A stretch of 64,000 nucleotides of DNA, from the NCBI RefSeq assembly GCF_036345995.1, contig NZ_CP107797.1, forward strand, positions 278,740 to 342,739. Reading direction: 5' to 3'. Source of the DNA: Streptomyces sp. NBC_00557. GTDB taxonomy: Bacteria > Actinomycetota > Actinomycetes > Streptomycetales > Streptomycetaceae. Of this stretch, positions 1 to 8,337 are shown piece by piece. Every line of letters begins with the position of its first letter. The stretch's first letter is position 1. A model generated the notes under the pieces. That model had not been told where the DNA came from. It did no database searches and worked only from the letters and a program-made list of their open reading frames with translations. Position numbers and translations under genes: made by a program.

Positions 1-1
1 C

Positions 2-697
2 CACGACGTCACGGTGGCCGTCCTGGACCCGGCGTCGGCCAGGGACCTGTCGTACGGCTCGCGCCCGCAGGACACGACGCCGCGGCTGGTGATCACCCGG
101 GGCGGCCGGCCGGAGCCCGGGGCCACCGCCCCGCCCTTCGACGTGGCCGACGAGTACCGGCCCGACGAGAGCGGACCGGTCTGCGTCAACGGCAGGCTCG
201 TCGGCGACCTGCGGGTCCACGTGCTCGACGAGGAACTGAGGCCCGTACCGATCGGCACCACCGGTCAGGTGTACGTCGCCGGCCCCGGTCTCGCCCACGG
301 CTACGCGGGCCGGGCGTCGAGGACCGCGGCGGCGTTCGTGCCCGACCCGTTCTCCGGCGTTCCCGGCTCCCGGATGCTGGCCACCGGCGACCGCGGCCGC
401 TGGAACAACGACGGCACCCTGGCCGTCCTCCCCGCCACTCCCGCCGCCCCCCGGGCCACTACGGCCCGCAACCGGATGCAGGAGGCCGTGGCCGAGGTCT
501 GGGCCGAGGTCCTCGGCCGCGGCTCGGTCGGAATCTACGACGACTTCTACGCCCTCGGCGGTGACGAGGAGCGGGCGGCCGCCATCTCCAGCCGGCTCAC
601 CGCCCGGCTCGGACTCCCCATCGACCCACGCATGGTTCTGGAACGCCGGACCATCGCCGAGTTCACGGCCGACGCGCGCGTCAGGGCCGGGGCCTGA
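2..697 (+). CDS. C-terminal end of an NRPS protein with degenerate adenylation and carrier domains (partial)
   Basis: The frame is open to the left edge, so the gene begins outside the window. The visible part carries the late core motifs of an amino-acid adenylation domain: a VYVAGPGLAHGY block (A6-like) and MLATGDRGRW (A7-like). After NDGTLAVL it passes directly into a Pro/Ala linker, so the A8-A10 subdomain (about 100 residues, including the catalytic A10 lysine) is absent. A carrier-protein fold follows, starting near ARNRMQEAVAEVW. Its consensus site, normally LGG(H/D)S, reads LGGDEER, so the phosphopantetheine serine is replaced by glutamate. Both halves therefore look catalytically dead. 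They may be a structural relic or a docking element of a longer NRPS. A GTG at 14 is an internal codon, not a credible start. The next gene follows after 32 bp. Confidence 0.75.
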   Translation, partial: HDVTVAVLDPASARDLSYGSRPQDTTPRLVITRGGRPEPGATAPPFDVADEYRPDESGPVCVNGRLVGDLRVHVLDEELRPVPIGTTGQVYVAGPGLAHGYAGRASRTAAAFVPDPFSGVPGSRMLATGDRGRWNNDGTLAVLPATPAAPRATTARNRMQEAVAEVWAEVLGRGSVGIYDDFYALGGDEERAAAISSRLTARLGLPIDPRMVLERRTIAEFTADARVRAGA

Positions 698-729
698 AAC
701 GCCGCCGCGCCCCAGGAAGGAAGAACACC

Positions 730-2034
730 GTGCCGAAATTCGAGATCGACGAGATATCCGCAACCGACGTCGACGGCTTCTGGGAACGCTACGTACTGCC
801 GCGCAGGCCCGTCGTCATCCGCGGGATCTACGCCGACCAGCCCATCGCGGAGGCGGCCACGCTCGATGGGGCGCGCCGACTGCTCGGCTCCATGCCGGTC
901 CTGGTCCAGGACGAGTACACCCGCCAGATCGACTACACCCGCAAGGAGGCGACTGAGGCACAGCAGAAGGCCCCCGATCCGGTCCTCAGCACGCTCGCCG
1001 AGTACCTGGACGGATACGGCTCCCAGGAGAAGAGCCGCAAGGTGGTCACGGAGTGGGACCTGCCCACCGACCTCCTGCAGAGCTTCACCCTGCCCGAGTT
1101 CTGCCGGCCCACGACCCCGCACCACAGCCTGTACCTGCACTCCTTCATCGCCGGTCCGCACAACTGGGCCCACCTGCACTTCGACATGGACCAGCGGCAC
1201 GTGCTGCTCGCCCAGGTCTTCGGCAGCAAGGGCGTGGCGCTGTTCCCGCCCTCGTCGTCCCCCTGGCTGCACCCCTTCGGGAACTTCGGGTCGATCTCCC
1301 TGCAGGTGATGGACCCGGAGGAGCGGCAGAACTTCATCGAGCTCGCCGGCGGCGCCTACGCGGTCATCCATCCGACCGACGCGATCTACATTCCCCCGCT
1401 GCTGTGGCACTACCTCGACTACCTGGACCTCGGCGCCTCCTTCAACGTGCGCTTCGGCCGCAACCCCTACAGCAAGTTCCTGTCGGTGGAGAACTTCCTC
1501 GCCGACCAGTACCTGCAGGCGGTGGCGGAGCCGTTCGCGGGCATCGCGCCGGAGGCGGAGCCGGACGCGGCGCAGCGCGAGGTCCTCGAGGAGGTCATCG
1601 AGGCGTTCAACCGGGACTACGACTCGCGGCACGACAAGTACCGCGCGATGCGCCAGGTCTTCCGCGACCTGCACGGCAGGCAGGGCCTGACGCCCGAGCT
1701 GCCCCTGTTCCTGTTCTCGCTCGACGACGAGACCGACTACTACGACCAGATGCGGCTCAACAACAACTTCCTCTACCGGCCCGGCGTGCGCACCTCGATG
1801 GAGGCCATCACGACGCCGGAGCCCCCGGCGACGCCTGCGCAGCTGGCCTCGCTGGACAAGGCCGTCGCCGCCAAGGGATACCCGGGCCCGCTGCTCGACA
1901 AGGTGCTGTTCAACAAGTTCGGCCGGACCTCGCTCTCCGACCTCAACCGCGAGGAGGCGTCCCGCCTGCTCGCCTTCCTGCGCTCGCCGTCCGGCGCCGT
2001 CCCGGCGGTGGCCATGACCACCCAAGGAGCATGA
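730..2034 (+). CDS. JmjC/cupin_8-type Fe(II)/2-oxoglutarate hydroxylase
   Basis: This 434-residue protein resembles the cupin_8/JmjC-like non-heme iron oxygenases that hydroxylate amino acids, often in carrier-bound form, in natural-product pathways. The N-terminal part has the family pattern RRPVVIRGIYADQP. The iron site is suggested by HLHFDMDQRH near residue 155 (HxD-type ligands) and a distal histidine in PPLLWHYLDY near residue 220. No signal peptide or membrane segment is visible. The GTG start is chosen because AGGAAGGAAG lies just upstream. The stop overlaps the start of the carrier-protein gene, so the two are probably co-translated. The substrate is unknown; beta-hydroxylation of a tethered amino acid is an inference from context. 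Confidence 0.8.
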   Translation: MPKFEIDEISATDVDGFWERYVLPRRPVVIRGIYADQPIAEAATLDGARRLLGSMPVLVQDEYTRQIDYTRKEATEAQQKAPDPVLSTLAEYLDGYGSQEKSRKVVTEWDLPTDLLQSFTLPEFCRPTTPHHSLYLHSFIAGPHNWAHLHFDMDQRHVLLAQVFGSKGVALFPPSSSPWLHPFGNFGSISLQVMDPEERQNFIELAGGAYAVIHPTDAIYIPPLLWHYLDYLDLGASFNVRFGRNPYSKFLSVENFLADQYLQAVAEPFAGIAPEAEPDAAQREVLEEVIEAFNRDYDSRHDKYRAMRQVFRDLHGRQGLTPELPLFLFSLDDETDYYDQMRLNNNFLYRPGVRTSMEAITTPEPPATPAQLASLDKAVAAKGYPGPLLDKVLFNKFGRTSLSDLNREEASRLLAFLRSPSGAVPAVAMTTQGA

Positions 2035-2381
2035 TGCCTTCCATCGGTACCGACGCACTGCGCGCCAGCGTCCGCGAGGTCGTGCTCCGGCTCGCCCCCG
2101 ACCGGCCGGCGCAGGCGACCGCCGAGCTGCTGCTGCGGGAGGACCTCGGCTACGACTCGCTGGCCCTGGCCGAACTGGCCTTCGCCCTGGAGGAGATCTT
2201 CCAGCTGCCGCCGCTGCCCGGCGAGGAGACGGCCGACGTCAACAGCGTGGCCGACCTCGAAGCCCTCGTCACCGGCCTGGCCGAGCGCGGCGGCACGACC
2301 TTCGACGAGGAGCGCGTGCGCAAGGAGCTGGCCCGCCTCACCCCGCAGGGCGCACAGGCGGGGGAGCAGGACGTCACGTGA
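2034..2381 (+). CDS. Free-standing acyl carrier protein
   Basis: This small acidic four-helix carrier protein is about 115 residues. The phosphopantetheine attachment site is Ser42 in LGYDSLALAEL, an intact DSL motif. It probably holds the fatty acyl chain activated by the acyl-AMP ligase at 9094 and passes it to the free condensation domain at 7000. Two ATGs are possible, at 2031 and 2034. The AGGAG at 2025-2029 is too close to the first and better placed for the second. The start overlaps the stop of the hydroxylase gene, and the stop overlaps the GTG of the first ABC transporter. A C-terminal tail of about 30 residues extends beyond the minimal carrier fold. A peptidyl carrier role is the alternative. 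Confidence 0.85.
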   Translation: MPSIGTDALRASVREVVLRLAPDRPAQATAELLLREDLGYDSLALAELAFALEEIFQLPPLPGEETADVNSVADLEALVTGLAERGGTTFDEERVRKELARLTPQGAQAGEQDVT

Positions 2382-4513
2382 AGAGCACCCATCGGCACAA
2401 CCGACGGGATCTGATCGGGCTGGCCTGGCAGTCGGGCCGGGGGAGCACGGCCCTGCTGTTCCTCACCATCGTGATCGGCGGCGTCGGACCCGCCGTCTTC
2501 ATGCTGCTGGTCGGCGTCGCGGTCGGCCGGCTGCCGGAGGCGGCACGGCTCGGCTTCGACGACGGGGCCGGCCGGGTCGCCGGCCTCGTCGCCGCCGCCG
2601 GTGCGGTCTTCCTGGTCACCCAGGTGGCCGGCAAGATCCGGTTCGCGGTCGGTGAGATCCTGGGGCAGCGGATCGAGATCACGCTGCGGGAGCGGGCCAT
2701 GCGTGCCTGCTCCATCGACGACGGCCTCGACCACCTCCAGGACGACCGGACCCGTGACGACCTGGCGATCCTGTCGGGGGCGGCCGGCGGGCTGCCGCTG
2801 GAGCGCGCGGTGGCGGGCCTCGCCGAGGTCACCTCCGCCCTGGTCGGCGCCGTCGGCCCGCTCCTGCTGCTGATGTTCTTCCACGTCTGGGCTGGCGCCG
2901 CGGTGGCGCTGGCCTGGTTCGCGGTACGGATCGTCGCGGGGCGCGAGAACGGCAAGCGGCTGGAACTCCTCTTCGGCCAGGCCCACGTCATGCGCCGCGC
3001 CGAGTACTTCCGCAAGCTCGCCGTGCAGGGCGCGGCGGCCAAGGAGATCCGGGTCTTCGGGCTCCGGGACTGGGTGCTGGCCCGTCTGGACCAGGAATGG
3101 CTGGCCGCCATCCGGCCCACCTGGCGGCGGCGCCGGCCGAGCGACGCCAAGATCCTGCTGCTCTCCTGCGTCCTCGTCGCGGTCTACGGCCTGGTCTTCT
3201 GGCGGCTGGTCGACGACGGGGTGAACGGCGGCCTGGAGACCGGGGCGTTCGCCGTCTTCCTGCAGGCGCTCATCGGTGCCTCCGCGGTATCCGGCGGTAC
3301 GGCGGCGTTCGGACTGGACGTCGCCCTGGCCCCCGTGTCCGCGGTGCGCCGACTGGAGGAGCGCAAGGCCGCCGCCTCTCGTGGCGCGGCGGCCCGCACG
3401 GCGAAGGACCTGACGGTACGGCGCCTGGAACTGCGGGACGTGACGTTCGCGTACGACAGCAACGGCGACCCCGCGGCCGACGCCACGACCGACGGCACGG
3501 ACGCCGCGGCGAACGCCGCGACGGAGCGCGGCGAGGCACACGGCGAGGACCGCGGTGAGCCGTACGGTGAGACGCGCGGCGAGAGCCGCAGCGAGTTGCG
3601 CGGCGAGACACGCGTTGCGCCGGACGGTGAGACGCGCGGCGAGAGCCGCGACGAGCTGCCCGGCAAGACACGCGGTGGGGGCGGCGTTGTCCTGCACGGC
3701 GAGACGCGCGACGAGTCACACGGTGAGCCGCACGACAAACCGCACGACAAGACCTCCGCCAAGCCGCGCAGCGCCCCGAGGCCCGTCCTCGACGGCGTGT
3801 CCTTCAGCGTCGCCGCCGGCGAATCCGTCGCCCTGGTCGGCGAGAACGGCGCGGGCAAGACCACGCTGCTCAAGCTGCTCGCGGGGCTGCTGGATCCCGC
3901 CTCGGGCCGGATCGAGGCCGACGGAGTCGCACTGCACGACCTGGGCAGGGCCGACTGGCGGCGGCACCTTGCCATGGTCTTCCAGGACTTCGCCCGCCTT
4001 CCGCTCACCGTCGCCGAGAACGTCCACGTACTGCGCGCGGACTCCGGCGACGAGCAGACCCGCAAAACGGTGCTGGACTGCCTCGAACGCGTCGGCCTGG
4101 GGGAACGGGTGGCGCGGCTGCCCCACGGCATCGACACCGTCCTCGGCGCCCGGCTGCCGGGCGGCGTCGACTTCTCCGGCGGCGAGTGGCAACGCCTGGC
4201 CCTGGCCCGCGCGTTCTTCACCCTCCACCAGGGGGCCCGCGTCCTGCTGGTGGACGAACCCACCGCGAGCATCGACCCGTCCGCGGAGACCGGGTTCTTC
4301 GACCGGCTCCTCGACGAGACCGAAGGAATGATCCGCATCGTGGTCTCGCACCGCTTCAACACCGTGCGCCGGGTCGACCGGATCGTCGTCCTGGACCGCG
4401 GGCGGGTCGTCGAGTCCGGCTCACACGACGACCTCATGCGCCAGGACGGCCTGTACCGGCGGATGTTCCTCGCCCAGGCCGCGCCGTTCACCGAGCAGGG
4501 GGGAGTGCGTTGA
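2378..4513 (+). CDS. ABC exporter (fused membrane and ATPase domains) with a repetitive insert in the ATPase
   Basis: This 711-residue half-transporter has a six-helix membrane domain (about residues 20-325) followed by an ATPase domain. Visible ATPase motifs are GENGAGKTTLL (Walker A, near residue 488), FSGGEWQRLALARAF (signature), VLLVDEPTASID (Walker B) and VVSHRF (H-loop). It is expected to export the cluster product or contribute to self-resistance. Between the first beta strand of the ATPase (LRDVTFAYDS) and the strand before Walker A there is an insert of about 100 hydrophilic residues built from degenerate GETRGES-like repeats; normal family members have only a few residues there. The GTG start overlaps the ACP stop (GTGA), and the stop overlaps the start of a second transporter, which may be its heterodimer partner. 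Confidence 0.88.
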   Translation: MKSTHRHNRRDLIGLAWQSGRGSTALLFLTIVIGGVGPAVFMLLVGVAVGRLPEAARLGFDDGAGRVAGLVAAAGAVFLVTQVAGKIRFAVGEILGQRIEITLRERAMRACSIDDGLDHLQDDRTRDDLAILSGAAGGLPLERAVAGLAEVTSALVGAVGPLLLLMFFHVWAGAAVALAWFAVRIVAGRENGKRLELLFGQAHVMRRAEYFRKLAVQGAAAKEIRVFGLRDWVLARLDQEWLAAIRPTWRRRRPSDAKILLLSCVLVAVYGLVFWRLVDDGVNGGLETGAFAVFLQALIGASAVSGGTAAFGLDVALAPVSAVRRLEERKAAASRGAAARTAKDLTVRRLELRDVTFAYDSNGDPAADATTDGTDAAANAATERGEAHGEDRGEPYGETRGESRSELRGETRVAPDGETRGESRDELPGKTRGGGGVVLHGETRDESHGEPHDKPHDKTSAKPRSAPRPVLDGVSFSVAAGESVALVGENGAGKTTLLKLLAGLLDPASGRIEADGVALHDLGRADWRRHLAMVFQDFARLPLTVAENVHVLRADSGDEQTRKTVLDCLERVGLGERVARLPHGIDTVLGARLPGGVDFSGGEWQRLALARAFFTLHQGARVLLVDEPTASIDPSAETGFFDRLLDETEGMIRIVVSHRFNTVRRVDRIVVLDRGRVVESGSHDDLMRQDGLYRRMFLAQAAPFTEQGGVR
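3564..3649 (+). repeat. 60-bp-period direct repeat inside the ABC transporter gene
   Basis: An identical 26-bp string (starting acggtgagacgcgcggcgag) occurs at 3564-3589 and again at 3624-3649, a period of exactly 60 bp or 20 codons. Related shorter copies of ggcgagac/ggtgagc flank it from about 3525 to 3730. Because the period is a multiple of three, the repeats keep the reading frame and create a polar, charged linker in the ATPase domain. This pattern suggests expansion by slippage or unequal recombination. Confidence 0.9.
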
Positions 4514-6357
4514 GCGTGGACAACTGGCGGGGCACGGCGGCCATGGCACGCCTCGCGCTGCGCACCGATCCGGTGCGCGCGGTCGGCGCCGTGGTCATGA
4601 CCCTCGCCATCTCGGCCCACCCGGTGCTGGTCGCCCTGCTGATCGGCCGGCTCACCGACGCCGTGGTGAACGGCGACGATGGTACGGCCATGACCTGGGG
4701 CATGGTCCTCGCCGCCGCCGTCGCGAGCTGGCTGGCCCTGCTCTGGTACACCTTCGGGCTGCGCACGGTCCTGGAGGAACGCGTCAGGCACGCGGTGGAG
4801 ATGAACATCGCCGCGATGAGCATGGCGCCGTGGAGCATCGCACATCACGAGGATCCCCAGGTCGCCGAGGAACTCGCCCTCGTCGAACGGGACGTCAACC
4901 GGCTCGCCCAGGTGATCATCTTCCTGCTGACCCTCATGGGCGCGCTCGGGCAACTGGCCTTCGCGGTAGTCGTCCTCGCCGACGTGCACCCGGCCCTGCT
5001 GCTGCTCCCCGTCCTCGGCCTGGTGCCGGTGTGGGCGAGCCGCCGCGGCGACCGGTGGCGGCAGCGTTCCCTCGAACGTGCCACGCCCGACGACAACCTC
5101 GCGCGCGAGATGTACACCGTGATGTGCGGCGCCGGGCACGCGCAGGAGCTGTCGGTGCTCGGCGCGCAGGAGGCCGTACGGGCACGTCACCGTCAGCTCT
5201 CCGAGGCCGCCCAGCGCGAGCGGGAGCGCGGAGCCCACCGGTCCTTCCGCGCCCAGGCCGACGCCACCGTCCTGTTCGCGGCCGCCTACGTCGCCGCGGT
5301 GGCCGTCGCCGTGCTGGCGGCCGTGGCCGGGAAGGCAGGCGTCGGCGACGTCCTGCTGACCGCGACGCTGGCCGCTCAGGTCACCGGGCAGGTGACCATG
5401 GCGACCGACGCGGTGACCCAACTCGTACGCGCCCGGGCCACCGCCGACCGCTACCTGCGGATCGCCGACCTGACCACGGCCGCCGAGGAGGGCGGGCGGG
5501 AACCCGGCGACACGGGCGGCGGGCTCTGCCTGCGGGGCGTCACCTTCACCTACCGCGGCGCCGACACCCCCGCCCTGCGGGGTGTCGACCTGGACGTCCC
5601 GGGCGGCCGGACCATAGCGGTCGTCGGCGAGAACGGCGCCGGCAAGACCACCCTCGCCAAACTCCTGTGCCGGCTGTACGCCCCGACCGGAGGCACGATC
5701 ACCTGGCACGGCACCGACCTCGCGGACGTCCGGCCCGATGCCTGGCGGGACGGGGTGTCGGCGGCCTACCAGGACTTCGTCCGGTTCGAGACCGAGGCCG
5801 GGCACGTCGTCGGGCTCGGTGACCTGCCGCGCATCGACGACACCGACGCCGTACGCGGCGCCCTGGCCCGGGCCGACGGGCAGGGGCTCGAACAGTCGCT
5901 GCGCGACGGCCTGCGCACCCGGCTCGGGCGCTCTCACAGCGACGGCACCGAACTGTCGACCGGCCAGTGGCAGAAACTGGCGGTGGCCCGCTCCATGATG
6001 CGGGAGACCCCCCGCCTGCTCGTCCTCGACGAGCCCACCGCCTCGCTCGACGCCGAGACCGAGTACCGGCTGTTCCGGCACTACGCCGAGGCCGCCCGCA
6101 CCGTCACCGCCGACGGGCGGGGCGTCGTCGTGGTCATCACCCACCGCCTCGGTTCGGTGCGCTTCGCCGACCGCATCGTCGTCATGGCGGGCGGCCGGAT
6201 CGTCGAGTCGGGTTCCCACGACGAGCTCATGGCGGCCGGCGGCCGGTACGCCGACCTCTACCGGGCGCAGGCCGACGCCTACGCGATCGAAGGACCACCA
6301 GCAGCGGACCAGAAGGAGAGCGGTGACAGTGGTGAGCACACCCCCCAACCCCTATGA
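4510..6357 (+). CDS. ABC exporter (fused membrane and ATPase domains), second of the pair
   Basis: This 615-residue transporter has a membrane domain in residues 1-310 and an ATPase domain with GENGAGKTTLAKLL (Walker A), LSTGQWQKLAVARS (signature, T in place of the usual second G), LLVLDEPTASLD (Walker B) and VITHRL (H-loop). The chosen start is the TTG at 4510, which overlaps the previous stop as TTGA and has GGGGGAG upstream; the GTG at 4516 is an alternative. The gene overlaps the tryptophan dioxygenase start by 35 bp. With the preceding gene it probably forms a heterodimeric exporter of the peptide product. Unlike its partner it lacks the repetitive insert. Confidence 0.88.
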   Translation: MSVDNWRGTAAMARLALRTDPVRAVGAVVMTLAISAHPVLVALLIGRLTDAVVNGDDGTAMTWGMVLAAAVASWLALLWYTFGLRTVLEERVRHAVEMNIAAMSMAPWSIAHHEDPQVAEELALVERDVNRLAQVIIFLLTLMGALGQLAFAVVVLADVHPALLLLPVLGLVPVWASRRGDRWRQRSLERATPDDNLAREMYTVMCGAGHAQELSVLGAQEAVRARHRQLSEAAQRERERGAHRSFRAQADATVLFAAAYVAAVAVAVLAAVAGKAGVGDVLLTATLAAQVTGQVTMATDAVTQLVRARATADRYLRIADLTTAAEEGGREPGDTGGGLCLRGVTFTYRGADTPALRGVDLDVPGGRTIAVVGENGAGKTTLAKLLCRLYAPTGGTITWHGTDLADVRPDAWRDGVSAAYQDFVRFETEAGHVVGLGDLPRIDDTDAVRGALARADGQGLEQSLRDGLRTRLGRSHSDGTELSTGQWQKLAVARSMMRETPRLLVLDEPTASLDAETEYRLFRHYAEAARTVTADGRGVVVVITHRLGSVRFADRIVVMAGGRIVESGSHDELMAAGGRYADLYRAQADAYAIEGPPAADQKESGDSGEHTPQPL

Positions 6358-7003
6358 GGAGTACATCCGGGTCCGAGAGCTGCTCGCACTCCACTCACCC
6401 CGCACCGCACTGCCGGGCGAGGACCTGTTCGTGACCGTCCACCAGGTGTCCGAGCTGTGGCTGGCGGCCCTCCTGCGGGAGACCCGCGGGGCCCGGCAGC
6501 TGCTGCTGGAGGAGGACACCGCGCAGACCGCGCGCCGGCTGCGCACCGGGCTCGACGTGCTCGCGCAGCTCTCCGGCACGCTCAACACGCTCTGCGGCAT
6601 GCTGCCCACCGAGTTCGCCGCCTTCCGGCCGGCCCTCGGCCCGGCCTCCGCGGTCCAGTCCCGGCAGTACCACGAGTTCGTCCAGGCCTGCCGGGGCCCG
6701 GGCCCGTCCCTGTGGGGGGCCTTCGCCGAACTCGCCGAGCGCCGCGGCGGACTGGCGAAGGTCTACGGCAATCCGGACACGGGCGTCCGCGAGGTCGCCG
6801 AGCTGCTGGTCGACCTCGACGACGCGCACTCCGAGTGGATGGGCTTCCACCTGCGGCTGGTGCGCCGCCAGATCGGATCCGCCGACGGCACCGGCGGCGA
6901 GTCGGCCGACTATCTGCGCCGCCGGCTGGACGTGCGGCTGTTCCCCGAACTCATCGACGTCCGGCCGGAGTTCCACCTCGCCGAGGAGGTGCCCAGCCAG
7001 TGA
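6323..7003 (+). CDS. Tryptophan 2,3-dioxygenase family heme protein
   Basis: This family opens the indole ring of tryptophan with O2 at a heme centre, giving N-formylkynurenine. Family motifs are visible: FVTVHQVSELWLAALL near residue 33, a GPASAVQSRQYHEF block near residue 110, and near the C-terminus HSEWMGFHLRLVRRQIG, which holds the likely axial histidine, followed by GTGGES. At 226 residues it is shorter than the usual 260-400. The GTG start follows AAGGAG with 5-bp spacing, and the stop overlaps the next gene (GTGA). The halogenase at 16005 suggests that chlorotryptophan or kynurenine is made here, but no kynurenine formamidase of the usual type is seen. A related heme monooxygenase reaction on a modified tryptophan is also possible. 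Confidence 0.85.
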   Translation: MTVVSTPPNPYEEYIRVRELLALHSPRTALPGEDLFVTVHQVSELWLAALLRETRGARQLLLEEDTAQTARRLRTGLDVLAQLSGTLNTLCGMLPTEFAAFRPALGPASAVQSRQYHEFVQACRGPGPSLWGAFAELAERRGGLAKVYGNPDTGVREVAELLVDLDDAHSEWMGFHLRLVRRQIGSADGTGGESADYLRRRLDVRLFPELIDVRPEFHLAEEVPSQ

Positions 7004-8337
7004 CCCGGGCCCATGACCTGATGAGCTACGCCACAGGCCGGACCCTGGCCCCCGCCTCCCACGAGCAGGAGTGGATGCTCTTCCTGGCGCGGATGCGTCG
7101 CACCGGCACCTTCAACATGCCGCGCCTGTACGAGATCGGTCCCGAGACATCGGCCGCCGAGGTGAGCGACGCAGTCGCCCGGGTCGTGGCGCGCAGCCCG
7201 CTGCTACGCGTCCGCATCGGACGGGAGGACGGCCGGTTCGTCCAGCGGGTCGAGCAGGCCGACGCCACGGGGCAGGCCCGCCCCGAGCTGCTGAGCGGGC
7301 CCGACCCGCTGGCGCTGCTGGGCGAGTTCGTCCGGCGGCCCCTCGACCCGCAGGACGGCCGGGTCTTCGCCAGCGCCCTGGCGCCGCTGCCCGGTGGCGG
7401 ACACGCCTTCGCCACGGTCGTGCACCACACCGTCGCCGACGCCGTCACCCTCGACGAACTGGAGCGCCGTATCGGGCTGGAGCTCGACGGCAGGGGCGAC
7501 GAGTACGGCGAACGCGTCTGCTATCTCGACTACGCGGCCTGGCAGCACGACACGTACGGCCCACGGCTGGACGCGCTCGTCGACGAGTCCGTCATCGCCC
7601 TGAAGGACGCCCGGCCCAACGAACTGCCCGGCGTCGGGCTGCGCTCGCGGGCCCCCGGGGCCGGGCTCGCCGCCTCCTTCGGTCTCGACTCGGTCGCCGA
7701 CGACAACCTGCGCGCGCTGCTCACCGAAGAACGGGCCAGTCCCTTCATGGCCGGTCTCGCGGCCCTGTCGATCGCCCTGCGGAGCCTGTCGGGCCAGTCC
7801 GCCGCGCTGATCGCCATCGAGGTCTCCACCCGGCGCCTCAGGCCGCTGATGGACACCCTGGGCCCCTTCATCAGCACCGTCCCCGTCGTCCTGGACGCCG
7901 AGGACAGCTTCCGCCGGGCGCTGCGCGCCGCCCGGGAGACCACGCTGCGGTCCTTGGAACTGGCCCACGTCCCCTACCACCGGCTGCTGGCCCGGCCCGA
8001 GTTGCGGTCGCTGCGGCGCCGCAGCGAGGCAGCGGTCGACGTGGTGTACCAGACCTTTCACGAGCAGGAGGCACCGGCCGGCGGGCGGCTGCGCCGGATC
8101 CCCTACGGCATGGAGGGCGCGGGCTTCACCGCCGACCTGCACATCTCGATGCACGAGTCACCCGGGCACCGGCGGCTCGGTATCGGCCACTCCCCGCGCG
8201 TGCCGTCCGAGACCGTCGCCGAACTCGCGCGGCGTTTCGAACAAGCCCTCTCCCACGGCGTGACCGACCCGGACGCGCCGCTCAACAGACGGTCGACGAA
8301 CGAAAGAGGCTCCACGCACCATGACAGTGGCGAATGA
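7000..8337 (+). CDS. Free-standing NRPS condensation domain
   Basis: This 445-residue condensation-domain protein contains the catalytic HHxxxD motif as VVHHTVADA near residue 145, plus the later GPFISTVPVVL block. It has no adenylation or carrier domain attached. With a free ACP and an acyl-AMP ligase in the same operon, a plausible job is N-acylation of the first amino acid (lipoinitiation). It could instead join two carrier-bound intermediates in trans. The GTG start overlaps the dioxygenase stop and has GAGGAGG upstream; an internal ATG at 7021 is the alternative. The 3' end overlaps the next gene by 17 bp. Confidence 0.85.
   Translation: MTRAHDLMSYATGRTLAPASHEQEWMLFLARMRRTGTFNMPRLYEIGPETSAAEVSDAVARVVARSPLLRVRIGREDGRFVQRVEQADATGQARPELLSGPDPLALLGEFVRRPLDPQDGRVFASALAPLPGGGHAFATVVHHTVADAVTLDELERRIGLELDGRGDEYGERVCYLDYAAWQHDTYGPRLDALVDESVIALKDARPNELPGVGLRSRAPGAGLAASFGLDSVADDNLRALLTEERASPFMAGLAALSIALRSLSGQSAALIAIEVSTRRLRPLMDTLGPFISTVPVVLDAEDSFRRALRAARETTLRSLELAHVPYHRLLARPELRSLRRRSEAAVDVVYQTFHEQEAPAGGRLRRIPYGMEGAGFTADLHISMHESPGHRRLGIGHSPRVPSETVAELARRFEQALSHGVTDPDAPLNRRSTNERGSTHHDSGE

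Noticed and set aside
547..2058. Minus-strand frame opposite the JmjC hydroxylase
   Set aside because: Shadow of a well-supported gene; no motif.
3525..3770. Regular repeats that could suggest a CRISPR array
   Set aside because: The repeats are in frame within an ABC transporter gene, vary in sequence and have no unique spacers.
3184..6348. A very long minus-strand open frame (over 1000 codons) opposite the ABC transporters
   Set aside because: It is antisense to two clear transporter genes, has low-complexity Arg/Gly/Val-rich translation and no domain; typical of high-GC shadow frames.
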